DNA of 64,000 nucleotides from Streptococcus gallinaceus (GCF_024170225.1 NZ_JALJXU010000004.1:186001-250000); one strand, 5' to 3'; positions 1 to 8,910 are shown, counted from the stretch's first letter. Made by a program: numbers and translations. The notes: generated by a model from the sequence alone, not told the origin.

Positions 1-531
1 AATCCAGACCTGCCGATCAAGGTGGTGGCTAACCTTCCTTACTACATCACAACGCCGATTTTGATGCACTTGATTGAGAGCAAGATTCCTTTTCAAGAGT
101 TTGTCGTCATGATGCAAAAAGAGGTGGCAGACCGCATTTCAGCAGAGCCAGATACCAAGGCCTACGGTAGTTTGTCCATCGCTGTCCAGTACTACATGAC
201 GGCTAAGGTTGCCTTTATCGTACCTCGTACGGTCTTTGTGCCCGCGCCAAACGTGGATTCGGCCATTTTGAAAATGGTTCGCCGCGAAGCACCCTTGGTA
301 AGGGTGCAGGATGAAGATTTTCTATTTGATGTAGCAAAAGCTAGCTTCGTACACCGCCGTAAGACCTTATGGAACAACTTGACCAATCGTTTTGGCAAGT
401 CTGACCAAGTTAAGGCACAATTGGAAGTGGCACTTGAAAAAGCAGGTCTGACACCAAGTGTGCGGGGAGAAGCGCTCTCAATTGAGGATTTTGGAGCACT
501 AGCAGATGCTCTCAAGGAAGTTGGATTGTAG
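1..531 (+). CDS. rsmA: 16S rRNA dimethyladenosine transferase RsmA/KsgA, C-terminal part (5' end outside window)
   Basis: RsmA uses S-adenosylmethionine to dimethylate two adjacent adenines in the last hairpin of 16S rRNA, a late small-subunit assembly step. Only the last 176 residues are visible; the reading frame is open from base 1, so the start lies left of the window. The family motif [10 protein letters not shown], which binds the target adenine, is seen right at the beginning (about residues 11-20 of the visible part), and the C-terminal helical domain follows to the stop at 529-531. The gene directly after it (rlmA) starts one base past the stop, so the two are probably co-transcribed. 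No sign of damage. Confidence 0.95.
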   Translation, partial: NPDLPIKVVANLPYYITTPILMHLIESKIPFQEFVVMMQKEVADRISAEPDTKAYGSLSIAVQYYMTAKVAFIVPRTVFVPAPNVDSAILKMVRREAPLVRVQDEDFLFDVAKASFVHRRKTLWNNLTNRFGKSDQVKAQLEVALEKAGLTPSVRGEALSIEDFGALADALKEVGL

Positions 532-532
532 G

Positions 533-1375
533 ATGGTGGATAAGCGGCAGCGTTTTGAAAATAGTGCGGTGTTTTTTGCCTGTCCTATTTGTCAAAATGT
601 CCTTGAGAAAGTGGAAAATAGCCTAAAGTGCGCCAATAATCATACCTATGACCTGTCAAAATTTGGCTATGTGAACCTGCACGGTGGGAAAAAGGTAGAT
701 GACCATTACAGTAAGAAATCCTTTGAAAATCGTCAATTGATTTTGGACAAGGGTTTTTATGAGCCTGTCTTAAAGGCTGTTGAACGGGTGGTAGACCAGC
801 ATCCGCAGGTGCAGACTATATTAGACATCGGCTGTGGAGAAGGCTATTACTCGCGTCAGCTTTTGCAGGTTAGAGACAAAGAAATCTTGGCTTTTGATAT
901 TTCCAAAGATTCGGTCCAGATTGCGGCCAAGAGTGATAGGACACACCGTGGGAAATGGTTTGTATCGGATTTGGCTCATTTGCCCGTACAAGATGGCAAG
1001 ATTGACCTTATTTTAGACATTTTTTCTCCAGCTAACTACGGTGAATTTCAGCGTGTGTTGGCAGAGGATGGCTTGATTCTAAAGGTCGTGCCAACTGCAG
1101 ACCATGTCAAGGAGCTACGGGCGAAAGCCAACGACCAACTCCAGCAGAAGGAATATTCAAACCAGAAAATTATCGACCATTTTCAGGAATCCTTTGATAT
1201 CCTTTTTCAAGAAGAAGTTTCGCAAACGACTGCTTGTTCGGCTGCAGAACGTCAGGCTTTCATCGAAATGACGCCCTTGTTGTTTCATGTTGACAGTAGC
1301 CAGATTGATTGGTCGGATGTGACAGAAATCACCGTCAGCGCGCTCGTATTGGTGGGAAAAGCTAAAAATAAATAA
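533..1375 (+). CDS. rlmA: 23S rRNA (guanine-N1) methyltransferase, RlmA(II) type
   Basis: A 280-residue SAM-dependent methyltransferase of the RlmA family; in Gram-positives RlmA(II) (TlrB) methylates G748 of 23S rRNA near the macrolide exit tunnel. Visible: an N-terminal zinc-finger-like set Cys17, Cys20, Cys33, His37, and SAM-binding motif I DIGCGEG at 98-104. The frame is open further upstream, but ATG 533 is chosen because it lies one base after the rsmA stop and gives the usual length with the zinc finger near the N-terminus; it implies translational coupling to rsmA. A strong bidirectional terminator follows. Assignment to type II rather than type I rests on the Gram-positive context. 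Confidence 0.88.
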   Translation: MVDKRQRFENSAVFFACPICQNVLEKVENSLKCANNHTYDLSKFGYVNLHGGKKVDDHYSKKSFENRQLILDKGFYEPVLKAVERVVDQHPQVQTILDIGCGEGYYSRQLLQVRDKEILAFDISKDSVQIAAKSDRTHRGKWFVSDLAHLPVQDGKIDLILDIFSPANYGEFQRVLAEDGLILKVVPTADHVKELRAKANDQLQQKEYSNQKIIDHFQESFDILFQEEVSQTTACSAAERQAFIEMTPLLFHVDSSQIDWSDVTEITVSALVLVGKAKNK

Positions 1376-1402
1376 AAGACGCAATAGAGTATGCGTCTTT
1401 TT
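1374..1402. terminator. Bidirectional intrinsic terminator between rlmA and tRNA-Ser
   Basis: Inverted repeat AAAAGACGCA / TGCGTCTTTTT with a 7-8 base loop. It has a T-run on both strands, so it can stop rlmA transcription from the left and the tRNA-Leu/tRNA-Ser transcript from the right. Confidence 0.8.
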
Positions 1403-1414
1403 GTAGTTTTCTAA

Positions 1415-1502
1415 GGAAAGGACGGGATTTGAACCCGCGCGTGAATAAAATCCACTTGCCGGATTTCGAGTCCGGTGCCGTACCAGGCTGGGCCACCTTT
1501 CC
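1415..1502 (-). tRNA. tRNA-Ser(CGA)
   Basis: Read on the minus strand this folds as a class II tRNA: acceptor stem GGAAAGG/CCTTTCC (7 bp), D-arm with GCC/GGC, anticodon stem CCGGA/TCCGG with loop CTCGAAA (anticodon CGA, serine codon UCG), a long variable arm (GTG...CAC), and T-arm GCGGG/CCCGT with loop TTCAAAT. CCA is not encoded. The base after the acceptor stem would be U, whereas serine tRNAs usually carry G73. It is transcribed after tRNA-Leu (1593-1675) on the same strand. Confidence 0.93.
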
Positions 1503-1592
1503 AAAAAATAAAAAAATAATTTCAGAGATGAAATTAAGAAAAAATAGATTTGTGAGTTTCATTTTGATAATGAAGACCTAGCTCGCAAAAGA

Positions 1593-1675
1593 TGCGGAGG
1601 AAGGGATTTGAACCCTCACACCCGTACGGGCACATGCGCCTGAAGCATGCGTGTCTGCCGTTCCACCACCTCCGC
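1593..1675 (-). tRNA. tRNA-Leu(CAG)
   Basis: Minus-strand class II tRNA: acceptor stem GCGGAGG/CCTCCGC, anticodon stem CATGC/GCATG with loop TTCAGGC (anticodon CAG, leucine codon CUG), a variable arm GTGCCCGTACGGGTGT that can pair, T-loop TTCAAAT, discriminator A. CCA is not encoded. A TATAAT box on the minus strand at about 1690-1695 lies just upstream and probably drives both tRNA genes. Confidence 0.95.
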
Positions 1676-1748
1676 TGGAACTCTTTCATTATACGCTAAA
1701 AAACAAGATTTGGCTAGTAGCCAGACACAAATTTAGCTAAAAATTTGA

Positions 1749-1754
1749 TATAAT
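1749..1754 (+). promoter_or_regulatory. Extended -10 promoter of the rsgA operon
   Basis: TATAAT preceded by TTTGA, an extended -10 (TGnTATAAT). It lies about 38 bases before the rsgA ATG, which has a good AAAGGAGAAAG ribosome site. No convincing -35 is seen. Confidence 0.6.
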
Positions 1755-1791
1755 AGGGCTATTAGAGTGGTCAAAAGACCAAAGGAGAAAG

Positions 1792-2664
1792 ATGCAAGGT
1801 AGAATTATCAAGGCACTTGCCGGATTTTATTATGTAGAATCAGACGGACAGGTGTATCAGACAAGAGCACGTGGAAATTTTAGAAAAAAAGGTCAGAAAC
1901 CATACGTAGGGGACTTTGTGGAGTTTTCTGCGGAGGAGCAGTCAGAAGGCTATATTCTCAGTATTGAGGAGCGAAAAAACAGCTTGGTCCGACCTCCCAT
2001 TGTCAATATTGATCAGGCAGTGGTCATCATGTCTGCCAAGGAGCCGGATTTTAATGCTAATCTCCTGGACCGTTTCTTGGTTTTACTGGAGCACAAGGAC
2101 ATTCATCCTATTGTCTACATTTCTAAAATGGACTTGTTGGATGACCTGTCTAGTATGAATCAGATTCGCAAGGATTACCAAGCCATTGGTTATGATTTTT
2201 GTTACTCGTTGGAGGAGTTATTGCCTCTCTTGACCGATAAGGTGACTGTCTTTATGGGGCAAACTGGGGTTGGAAAATCGACTCTTCTCAACAAGATAGC
2301 ACCGGATTTGGCCTTGGGAACGGGAGAAATTTCCGAGAGTCTTGGTCGTGGTCGTCATACGACACGTGCGGTTAGTTTTTATACGGTCAATGGTGGGAAA
2401 ATCGCTGATACTCCAGGCTTTTCGTCCTTGGACTACGAAGTGACAGAGGCAGAAATGTTGACGGATTGCTTCCCCGAAATCGCCGAGAGCAGTCAAGCAT
2501 GCAAATTCCGTACTTGTACCCATACCCACGAGCCGTCTTGCGCTGTCAAACCAGCCGTTGAAGCTGGCAAGATTGCCCAAAGTCGCTACGATAATTATCT
2601 ACAGTTTCTCAGCGAAATCCAAAATAAACGAGAAACCTATAAGAAAGTTTCTAAAAAACCATAG
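1792..2664 (+). CDS. rsgA: Ribosome small-subunit-dependent GTPase RsgA
   Basis: A 290-residue circularly permuted GTPase that binds the maturing 30S subunit and tests the decoding centre before release of assembly factors. An OB-fold covers about 1-70. The permuted GTPase motifs are SKMD (G4) at 111-114, GQTGVGKST (G1 P-loop) at 156-164 and DTPG (G3) at 206-209. The C-terminal zinc motif has Cys237, Cys242, a histidine at 244 or 246, and Cys250. Length and order match the family. It is the first gene of a tight run rsgA-rpe-thiN-rmuC-yhaM; rpe starts 14 bases after its stop. Confidence 0.95.
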   Translation: MQGRIIKALAGFYYVESDGQVYQTRARGNFRKKGQKPYVGDFVEFSAEEQSEGYILSIEERKNSLVRPPIVNIDQAVVIMSAKEPDFNANLLDRFLVLLEHKDIHPIVYISKMDLLDDLSSMNQIRKDYQAIGYDFCYSLEELLPLLTDKVTVFMGQTGVGKSTLLNKIAPDLALGTGEISESLGRGRHTTRAVSFYTVNGGKIADTPGFSSLDYEVTEAEMLTDCFPEIAESSQACKFRTCTHTHEPSCAVKPAVEAGKIAQSRYDNYLQFLSEIQNKRETYKKVSKKP

Positions 2665-2678
2665 AAAGTTGGTCATCT

Positions 2679-3338
2679 ATGTCACATTACAAAATCGCCC
2701 CATCCATCTTAGCAGCAGATTATGCAAACTTTGAAACAGAGCTCAAACGCTTGGAAGAAACAGGTGTCGAGTATGTTCATATTGATATTATGGATGGTCA
2801 TTTTGTGCCAAATATTAGCTTTGGTGCAGATGTCGTCGCCGCTATGCGTCCCCACAGCAAGCTTGTTTTTGACTGTCATCTCATGGTGTCTAATCCAGAA
2901 AATCATATTGACAGTTTTGCGCGTGCAGGGGCGGATATCATGACCATTCATGCAGAAGCGACGGTCCATATCCACGGTAGTCTACAAAAAATTAAGGCTG
3001 CTGGTATGAAAGCCGGTGTCGTTATCAATCCGGGAACGCCTTTGGCTGCGATTGAGCATGTTTTGAACTTGGTAGACCAAGTCTTGATTATGACTGTGAA
3101 TCCAGGTTTTGGTGGTCAGGCTTATATCCCAGAGATGGCAGATAAGATTGCAGCTTTGGTTCAGATGCGCCAAGAAAAAGGTCTCAGCTTTGATATTGAA
3201 GTGGATGGTGGGATTGATGACAAGACTATTGCTTCAGCTAAGGAAGCTGGAGCCAATGTTTTTGTAGCGGGTTCTTATCTTTTCAAGAGAGATTTGCAAA
3301 CGGGTGTGAATGCCTTGAGAGCAGTGCTCAATGATTAA
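2679..3338 (+). CDS. rpe: Ribulose-phosphate 3-epimerase
   Basis: A 219-residue TIM-barrel enzyme that interconverts D-ribulose 5-phosphate and D-xylulose 5-phosphate in the pentose phosphate pathway. Family motifs are visible in order: SILAADYANF at the N-terminus, the metal/catalytic HIDIMDGHFVPN, DCHLMV, the phosphate-binding NPGFGGQ, then DGGI and AGSYLF. The length is typical. Its 3' end overlaps the thiN start by 8 bases, indicating translational coupling. Association of rsgA, rpe and thiN is common in Firmicutes. Confidence 0.95.
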   Translation: MSHYKIAPSILAADYANFETELKRLEETGVEYVHIDIMDGHFVPNISFGADVVAAMRPHSKLVFDCHLMVSNPENHIDSFARAGADIMTIHAEATVHIHGSLQKIKAAGMKAGVVINPGTPLAAIEHVLNLVDQVLIMTVNPGFGGQAYIPEMADKIAALVQMRQEKGLSFDIEVDGGIDDKTIASAKEAGANVFVAGSYLFKRDLQTGVNALRAVLND

Positions 3339-3963
3339 GGTTGCGGTAGTTGCAGGCGGAGACTTGGATCTGGTGATGACAGGCTTTGATGTCTTTGTCG
3401 GCGTAGATGCAGGTTCTCTTTTCCTTCTGAAGCACAACTTACCACTTGATATGGCGGTTGGGGATTTTGACTCAGTTTCTGCAGAGGAGTTACAGTGGAT
3501 TAAGGCGGAAGCCAAATCGTTGACACAAGCGCCAGCCGAAAAGGATGATACGGACTTGGAATTGGCTCTGAAGACGGTTTTTGAGCAGTATCCAGAGGCC
3601 CAAGTCAGTGTTTTGGGGGCTTTTGGTGGTCGTCTGGACCACATGATGTCCAATCTTTTTCTGGCTAGCGAGCCTAGTCTAGCTTCATTTATGCAGCAAA
3701 TTAAGCTGCAAGATAGTCTCAATCTGGTACGTTTTTTCCCTCAAGGACGTCACTTGATTGAGCCAGTAAAGGGAATGACCTACGTCTCCTTTATGCCGTC
3801 GGATGGTAGCAGATTGACCATCGAGGGGGCGAAATACCCGCTTAATACCAGCAATTATTTTTTCAAAAAATGTTACAGTAGCAACGAATTTATAGATGAG
3901 GACTTAGTGATTGAGTTGGACTCGGGCTATGTTGTCGTCATTTATAGTAAGGACAGGAGTTAG
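3331..3963 (+). CDS. thiN: Thiamine pyrophosphokinase
   Basis: A 210-residue enzyme that transfers pyrophosphate from ATP to thiamine to make thiamine diphosphate, the cofactor of transketolase and pyruvate-oxidising enzymes. The catalytic-domain signatures are VGDFDSV, DDTDLELAL and GAFGGRLDH, followed by the C-terminal beta-sandwich thiamine-binding part. The start overlaps the end of rpe by 8 bases. Placement next to a pentose phosphate gene fits, because thiamine diphosphate serves transketolase. Confidence 0.92.
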   Translation: MIKVAVVAGGDLDLVMTGFDVFVGVDAGSLFLLKHNLPLDMAVGDFDSVSAEELQWIKAEAKSLTQAPAEKDDTDLELALKTVFEQYPEAQVSVLGAFGGRLDHMMSNLFLASEPSLASFMQQIKLQDSLNLVRFFPQGRHLIEPVKGMTYVSFMPSDGSRLTIEGAKYPLNTSNYFFKKCYSSNEFIDEDLVIELDSGYVVVIYSKDRS

Positions 3964-3964
3964 T

Positions 3965-5203
3965 ATGGAAGGAATCATCGTCTTACTTGTCATCTTGAAC
4001 TTGATAGGGCTTGTTTTCCTCTATCTTCAGTTCAAGCAATTGCCGCATCAATTAGAAGAGGCGTCAGAAGACACAGCTGACCATTTGTCAGATCAGCTGA
4101 CATTCCAGTTGGAGCGCCAGCAATTATTGCAAGAACAGGCCATTCATAAGGAAATGACAGAGCTGCGCAGAGAGCTTTTTCAGCATTTAACGGACATTCG
4201 TCAGGATATTCAGAAAAGTTTGCAACAAAATAGTGAAGTGACCGAACGCCGTCTCTTGGTGCTACAAGATTCCAATGAAAAACGTTTGGAAGAAATGCGT
4301 CAGACGGTGGAAGAAAAGTTAGAAAAGACTCTACAGACACGTTTGCAAGCCTCTTTTGAAACAGTCTCCAAGCAGTTGGAGTCTGTCAACCGTGGCTTGG
4401 GTGAGATGCAAAATGTCGCGCGCGATGTTACTACTTTAAATAAAGTCTTGTCCAATACCAAGACGCGTGGGATTATGGGCGAGTTGCAACTGGGGCAAAT
4501 TATCGAGGATATTTTAACGCCCAGCCAGTACGAACGCGAATTTGCTACGGTAGCGGGCTCTAGCGAACGAGTTGAGTATGCTATTAAGCTTCCGGGGCAA
4601 TCCCAGGACGAAACCGTCTATCTTCCCATTGACTCCAAGTTTCCGTTGGCGGATTATTACCGCTTGGAAGATGCTTACGAGGCGGGGAGCAAGGAAAAGA
4701 TTGAGCTCCACCGGAAAAATCTCTTGGCCAGCGTCAAACGTTTTGCCAATGACATCAAGACCAAGTACCTCAATCCGCCTGAGACGACTAATTTTGGGAT
4801 TCTCTTTTTACCGACGGAAGGGCTCTACTCGGAAGTTGTACGCAATCCTGAATTTTTCGACGACTTGCGTCGTAGTGAGCAAATTGTTGTGGCGGGGCCA
4901 TCGACCTTGTCTGCCTTGCTTAACTCCTTGTCTGTCGGCTTCAAAACGCTCAATATTCAGCGCTCGGCAGATGATATCAGTAAGGTCTTGGGCAATGTCA
5001 AAACTGAATTTGGCAAGTTTGGTGGGATTTTGGTTAAGGCTCAAAAGCACCTCAACAATGCTAGCAGCAATCTAGATGAACTGCTGACACGTCGCACCAA
5101 TGCCATTGAACGGACGCTTCGAAATATCGAATTATACGAGGATGAGACGACCCGCTCTCTGCTCAATATTCCAGAAATAAGTGAGAATGAAGATGAAAAT
5201 TAA
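3965..5203 (+). CDS. rmuC: RmuC-family DNA recombination/nuclease-like protein
   Basis: A 412-residue protein of the RmuC family, linked in E. coli to limiting inverted-repeat recombination; its biochemical role in streptococci is not established. An N-terminal membrane segment (about residues 3-21) is followed by a long charged coiled coil (about 30-165) and then the RmuC nuclease-like domain (about 175-390) with the conserved PIDSKFPL and LPTEGLY segments. The frame is open further upstream, but ATG 3965 is preferred because it follows AGGAG closely and puts the membrane segment at the N-terminus. It starts one base after thiN. Confidence 0.9.
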   Translation: MEGIIVLLVILNLIGLVFLYLQFKQLPHQLEEASEDTADHLSDQLTFQLERQQLLQEQAIHKEMTELRRELFQHLTDIRQDIQKSLQQNSEVTERRLLVLQDSNEKRLEEMRQTVEEKLEKTLQTRLQASFETVSKQLESVNRGLGEMQNVARDVTTLNKVLSNTKTRGIMGELQLGQIIEDILTPSQYEREFATVAGSSERVEYAIKLPGQSQDETVYLPIDSKFPLADYYRLEDAYEAGSKEKIELHRKNLLASVKRFANDIKTKYLNPPETTNFGILFLPTEGLYSEVVRNPEFFDDLRRSEQIVVAGPSTLSALLNSLSVGFKTLNIQRSADDISKVLGNVKTEFGKFGGILVKAQKHLNNASSNLDELLTRRTNAIERTLRNIELYEDETTRSLLNIPEISENEDEN

Positions 5204-6134
5204 CCAAATGAAAAAGGACGAATTCTTTGAAGGATTCTACCTGATTAAGTCGGCTGAATTGCGACAAACCAGAGCTGGGAAAGACTTTCTAGCTCTAACA
5301 TTCCAAGATGATACGGGTGAAATTTCCGGAAATATCTGGGATGCACAACCGGGAAAAATAAAAGATTTTGTGGCTGGAGCAGTCGTTCATATGCAAGGGC
5401 GCCGCGAGGTCTACAACAATATGCCTCAGGTCAATCAAATCACGCTACGTTTGCCGAAAAATGGTGAGCCAAGTGACCCAGCTGATTTTAAGGAGAAACC
5501 ACCAGTGGATGTCCAAGATACGCGTGAATACCTCAGTCAAACCATTTTCCGTATTGAAAATGCTGTTTGGCAACGAATTGTGCGTGCCCTATACAGCAAA
5601 TACGACAAGGAGTTTTATTCTTATCCTGCGGCTAAGACAAACCACCATGCCTTTTATTCAGGCTTGTCTTTCCATACGGCAACCATGGTTCGCTTAGCGG
5701 ATAAGATTGGGGATGTCTATCCACAGCTTAATAAGAGCCTTCTTTTTGCAGGAATCATGCTGCATGACTTGGCCAAGGTCATCGAGCTAACGGGTCCAGA
5801 CAATACTGGCTATACCGTTCGAGGCAATCTAATTGGACATATTTCTCTGATTGACGAAGAGATTACCAAGGTGTTGATAGAGCTCAAAATTGACGATGCC
5901 AAGGAGGATGTAACTGTCTTGCGCCATGTCATCCTCAGCCACCATGGCTTACTCGAATACGGTAGCCCTGTTCGCCCACAAATCATGGAAGCGGAGATTA
6001 TTCACATGATTGACAATATCGATGCGGAAATGATGATGATGATGACAGCTCTGGACAAGGTGGGACCGGGTGAAATGACCAATCGTATCTTCGCAATGGA
6101 CAATCGTACCTTCTATAAACCGAATATTGATTAA
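5193..6134 (+). CDS. yhaM: 3'-5' exoribonuclease YhaM
   Basis: A 313-residue protein with an N-terminal OB-fold nucleic-acid-binding domain (about 1-100) and an HD phosphohydrolase domain (about 150-290) with the histidine/aspartate cluster in HHAFYSGLSFHT and MLHDLAK. YhaM trims single-stranded RNA (and DNA) 3' ends in Firmicutes; the family is also known as Cbf1. Its start overlaps the end of rmuC by 11 bases. Three in-frame starts are close together (GTG 5181, ATG 5187, ATG 5193); ATG 5193 is chosen by similarity to the usual MKINQMKKDEFFEG start, and none has a strong ribosome site. Confidence 0.9.
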   Translation: MKINQMKKDEFFEGFYLIKSAELRQTRAGKDFLALTFQDDTGEISGNIWDAQPGKIKDFVAGAVVHMQGRREVYNNMPQVNQITLRLPKNGEPSDPADFKEKPPVDVQDTREYLSQTIFRIENAVWQRIVRALYSKYDKEFYSYPAAKTNHHAFYSGLSFHTATMVRLADKIGDVYPQLNKSLLFAGIMLHDLAKVIELTGPDNTGYTVRGNLIGHISLIDEEITKVLIELKIDDAKEDVTVLRHVILSHHGLLEYGSPVRPQIMEAEIIHMIDNIDAEMMMMMTALDKVGPGEMTNRIFAMDNRTFYKPNID

Positions 6135-6138
6135 AAAA

Positions 6139-6180
6139 CAACGAAAAAGGATGATTTTTTTAAATAAAAAGTTCGCCTTT
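6139..6180 (+). terminator. Weak candidate terminator after yhaM
   Basis: GAAAAAGG and CCTTTTTTC can pair over a long AT-rich loop and a T-run follows, but the large loop makes this uncertain. The same stretch carries a CGAAC core (minus strand, in AAAGGCGAACTTT) that resembles half of a PurR box and may serve purR autoregulation. Confidence 0.35.
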
Positions 6181-6194
6181 TTTCTTTTTTATGG

Positions 6195-6200
6195 TATAAT
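6195..6200 (+). promoter_or_regulatory. -10 box of purR promoter
   Basis: TATAAT 28 bases before the purR ATG; a weak TTCGCC lies 17 bases upstream at 6172-6177. The ribosome site is AAAAGGAAG. Confidence 0.55.
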
Positions 6201-6227
6201 AATTGGAAAAAACAAAAAGGAAGTTTT

Positions 6228-7049
6228 ATGAAATTAAGAAGAAGTGAACGGATGGTTGTAATTTCAAATTACCTCATCAACCACCCTTACCAGTTGACCA
6301 GTTTGAATCTTTTTGCTGACAAGTACGAGTCTGCTAAGTCTTCCATTTCAGAAGATATTGCCATCATCAAAAAAGCTTTTGAAGAAAGCTCGATTGGGAA
6401 TATTGAAACCATCACAGGTGCTAGCGGTGGCGTGGTTTTCACACCGTCTATGTCTAAGGAAGAGGCGCTTGAGATTGCAGAGGGGCTGCGTAATCGTATG
6501 GCTGAAAGTAGCCGTATCTTGCCTGGCGGTTACATCTATTCTTCAGACTTTTTGTCTACGCCTATTACCTTGAAAAATATTGGTCGCATCATTGCAGAAA
6601 GCTTTAAGGACCAGCAGATTGACGCTGTTATGACCGTAGCGACAAAAGGAGTTCCTTTGGCAAATGCTGTAGCCAATGTCCTCAATGTACCATTTGTCAT
6701 TGTGCGTCGTGACTTGAAAATCACAGAAGGCTCAACCGTTTCTGTCAATTACGTGTCAGGTTCCAGCGACCGCATTGAAAAAATGTTCTTGTCAAAACGG
6801 AGTTTACCAGCTGGAAGCCGTGTATTGATTGTCGATGACTTCTTGAAAAATGGGGGTACCATCAACGGGATGATCAGCCTTTTGAAAGAATTTGATAGTA
6901 GTCTAGCCGGAGTTGCTGTTTTTGCTGAAAATCAAAACGGTGACCGTAATGTTGCCAATTACAAATCCTTGCTGGCAGTAACGGACATCAACGTGAAAGA
7001 AAATAAAGTCAGTGTTGAGTTGGGAAATATCTTTGATGATATGAAATAA
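6228..7049 (+). CDS. purR: Purine operon regulator PurR
   Basis: A 273-residue transcription factor of the Gram-positive PurR type: an N-terminal winged helix (about 1-75) fused to a phosphoribosyltransferase-like domain. The PRPP-binding loop VLIVDDFLKNGGT is at 199-211. In lactic acid bacteria PurR activates purine biosynthesis genes in response to PRPP through PurBox sites. It is monocistronic, with its own promoter and a strong terminator. purA lies far away at 29 kb and no complete PurBox was recognised there. Confidence 0.94.
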   Translation: MKLRRSERMVVISNYLINHPYQLTSLNLFADKYESAKSSISEDIAIIKKAFEESSIGNIETITGASGGVVFTPSMSKEEALEIAEGLRNRMAESSRILPGGYIYSSDFLSTPITLKNIGRIIAESFKDQQIDAVMTVATKGVPLANAVANVLNVPFVIVRRDLKITEGSTVSVNYVSGSSDRIEKMFLSKRSLPAGSRVLIVDDFLKNGGTINGMISLLKEFDSSLAGVAVFAENQNGDRNVANYKSLLAVTDINVKENKVSVELGNIFDDMK

Positions 7050-7078
7050 AAAGACGAACCAAGCGGTTCGTCTTTTTT
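7048..7078. terminator. Bidirectional terminator between purR and the pseudouridine synthase
   Basis: Near-perfect hairpin AAAAAGACGAACC / GGTTCGTCTTTTTT with a 4-base loop between two convergent genes; T-runs exist on both strands. Confidence 0.88.
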
Positions 7079-7940
7079 ATTTCTTTAGATTTTTCTCAAA
7101 ACTATCTGAATGTGCGGTGACGGAAATGGTTTCTAGCGTCAATGGGTGCACCAAGCTTAGTTTTTGAGCGTGAAGCATCAGTCGACTTCCATTTTGTGGA
7201 TGATAGAGTGGGTCGCCAATGATGGGGTGTCCGTGGTGAGAAAGATGGACGCGGATTTGATGTGTTCGACCGGTTTCGAGTCTGCATTGGACAAGGCTGT
7301 TGCGTCCAATTTTTTCTAGTACTTGGACGTGGGTTGTTGCCCTTTGTCCTTGGCGCGGGTCAACCACTCGTTTTCTCCTATCGTGGCGATGGCGCCCAAT
7401 CTTATCGCGATAAGTCACTTTTTCGGATTCAAAACTTCCTTGGCAGAGAGCCAGATACTGTCGGCTTATTTTTTTGTCTTCCAAGAGGCGGTTGAGAATG
7501 GGAAGGATAAATGGATTTTTTGCGAAAAGAACAGCGCCGCTTGTTTCCATATCGAGCCGATGAACCACATAACAAGTCTGGCCGACAAAGGCGGAAACGT
7601 GGTTGAGTAGGGCAATTTCCGTTGGTTCATTGCCATGAGTTTTCATGCCCTCGGGTTTATTGACGATAATAAGGTGTTGGTCCTGATAAAGGCAATCCAC
7701 TAAGTCAGCGTCGCCGAAAGGGATAGATTTTTCAGGATAGTCTTCTTCGTCAAAGGTCAGTTCCAAAAGGTCACCAGCTGAAATCCTACTTTGCCAATTG
7801 ATGGGCTGCCCGTTGACACGGACGTGTTTTTTTGTGCGCAAAAAGTGACGGATTTTCCGTGGAATGAGAAAGTAGTCTTCTAAGACTTCCTTGACCGTTG
7901 CTTGTGGAAAAGCTGGTGGGATGAGGATGGTGTATTTCAT
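7077..7940 (-). CDS. RluA-family 23S rRNA pseudouridine synthase (RluD-like)
   Basis: A 287-residue pseudouridine synthase. An N-terminal S4-like RNA-binding segment (about 15-65, including VRVNGQP) precedes the catalytic domain with the RluA signature HRLDMETSG at 127-135, where Asp130 is the catalytic aspartate. Firmicutes have several RluA-type paralogues (RluD, YjbO, YhcT); the exact target uridine cannot be read from sequence. It begins one base from the stop of the upstream reductase gene on the same strand, so the two are co-transcribed. Confidence 0.88.
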   Translation of the reverse strand: MKYTILIPPAFPQATVKEVLEDYFLIPRKIRHFLRTKKHVRVNGQPINWQSRISAGDLLELTFDEEDYPEKSIPFGDADLVDCLYQDQHLIIVNKPEGMKTHGNEPTEIALLNHVSAFVGQTCYVVHRLDMETSGAVLFAKNPFILPILNRLLEDKKISRQYLALCQGSFESEKVTYRDKIGRHRHDRRKRVVDPRQGQRATTHVQVLEKIGRNSLVQCRLETGRTHQIRVHLSHHGHPIIGDPLYHPQNGSRLMLHAQKLSLVHPLTLETISVTAHSDSFEKNLKK

Positions 7941-7941
7941 A

Positions 7942-8910
7942 TTACAAGCTCGTAGAGTGTTTTGGTTGGATTTTTTCTGCGGGGTTGATAAAGTTCATCG
8001 CGTTGTTAACGGCTGTAGGAGCTTCACCTAAGCCAGTTGCGATGAGGTCAACTTTTCCTTCGTAGAAACAGCAATCTCCAATTGCATAGATACCTGGAAG
8101 AGAGGCTTCTTGTTTGCTATTGACAATAATGCGATTGCGTTGCAAGTCCAGGCCCCATTCTTTGAGGGTACCGACGGAGGACTTGAAGCCGTAGTTGACA
8201 AAGAGTTGGTCAAAAGGCAAAGTGAGTGTTTCATCACTTTTTCCTTTGTTAAACTCAATATGAGTAGCTCGTTTTCCCTCGCCGATAAGGGCTTTGGGAG
8301 TAAATGGTGTATAGATGTCAACGCTGGATTGCTTAAGGGCTTCTACACTATGCTCTAAAGCTCGGAAATTATCGCGACGATGAACGATGCTCGTTTTATT
8401 GGCGATTGGTTCGAAGGCCAAAGACCAGTCCACAGCAGAGTCTCCACCGCCTAAAATGACTAAGTCTTGGTCGGAATACTGCTGCAGATTAGAAACGTGG
8501 TAGCGGACATTTTCAAATTGGTCAGCATGTTCAATTTCAAGCGGACGTGGTTTGAAAGCTCCTCCACCCATTGCAACGATAACGGTTTTGGTTTGGTGGC
8601 TACCTTTGCTTGTATCAAGAGTGATAGTTTCGCCGTGATGAATAGCTGTTACAGTTTCATTGAGGCAGATAGTTGTGTCAAAGCTTTCCAGTTGTTCCAA
8701 GAGGCGTTCGGTCAATTCTTGACCAGTGATGCGGTGATAGGCAGGGATATCCAAAATCACTTTTTCAGGATAGAGGATGGCAGGTTGCCCGCCTAATTGT
8801 GGCAAGGAATCAATGATTTTGACCTTGGCTTGACGTAAATGAGCGTAGAAAGCGGCAAAAAGTCCGACAGGACCGCCGCCAATAATCGTAATATCAAAAG
8901 TTTCAGACAT
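7942..8910 (-). CDS. Ferredoxin/flavodoxin--NADP(+) reductase (TrxB-like, YumC type)
   Basis: A 322-residue FAD/NAD(P)H-dependent oxidoreductase. The N-terminal FAD motif is GGGPVGLFAAFYAH, the NADPH motif is GGGDSAVDW in the middle, and a C-terminal FAD motif YAIGD follows. The redox-active CxxC of true thioredoxin reductases is absent, which places it in the YumC-type ferredoxin-NADP reductase family. The frame is open further upstream, but the start used has an AAAGGGA ribosome site 7 bases before the ATG. Convergent with purR and divergent from pbp2A. Confidence 0.88.
   Translation of the reverse strand: MSETFDITIIGGGPVGLFAAFYAHLRQAKVKIIDSLPQLGGQPAILYPEKVILDIPAYHRITGQELTERLLEQLESFDTTICLNETVTAIHHGETITLDTSKGSHQTKTVIVAMGGGAFKPRPLEIEHADQFENVRYHVSNLQQYSDQDLVILGGGDSAVDWSLAFEPIANKTSIVHRRDNFRALEHSVEALKQSSVDIYTPFTPKALIGEGKRATHIEFNKGKSDETLTLPFDQLFVNYGFKSSVGTLKEWGLDLQRNRIIVNSKQEASLPGIYAIGDCCFYEGKVDLIATGLGEAPTAVNNAMNFINPAEKIQPKHSTSL

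Noticed and set aside
7942-8910. Thioredoxin reductase TrxB
   Set aside because: The FAD and NADPH motifs fit, but the redox CxxC is missing, so the YumC-type ferredoxin-NADP reductase call is better.
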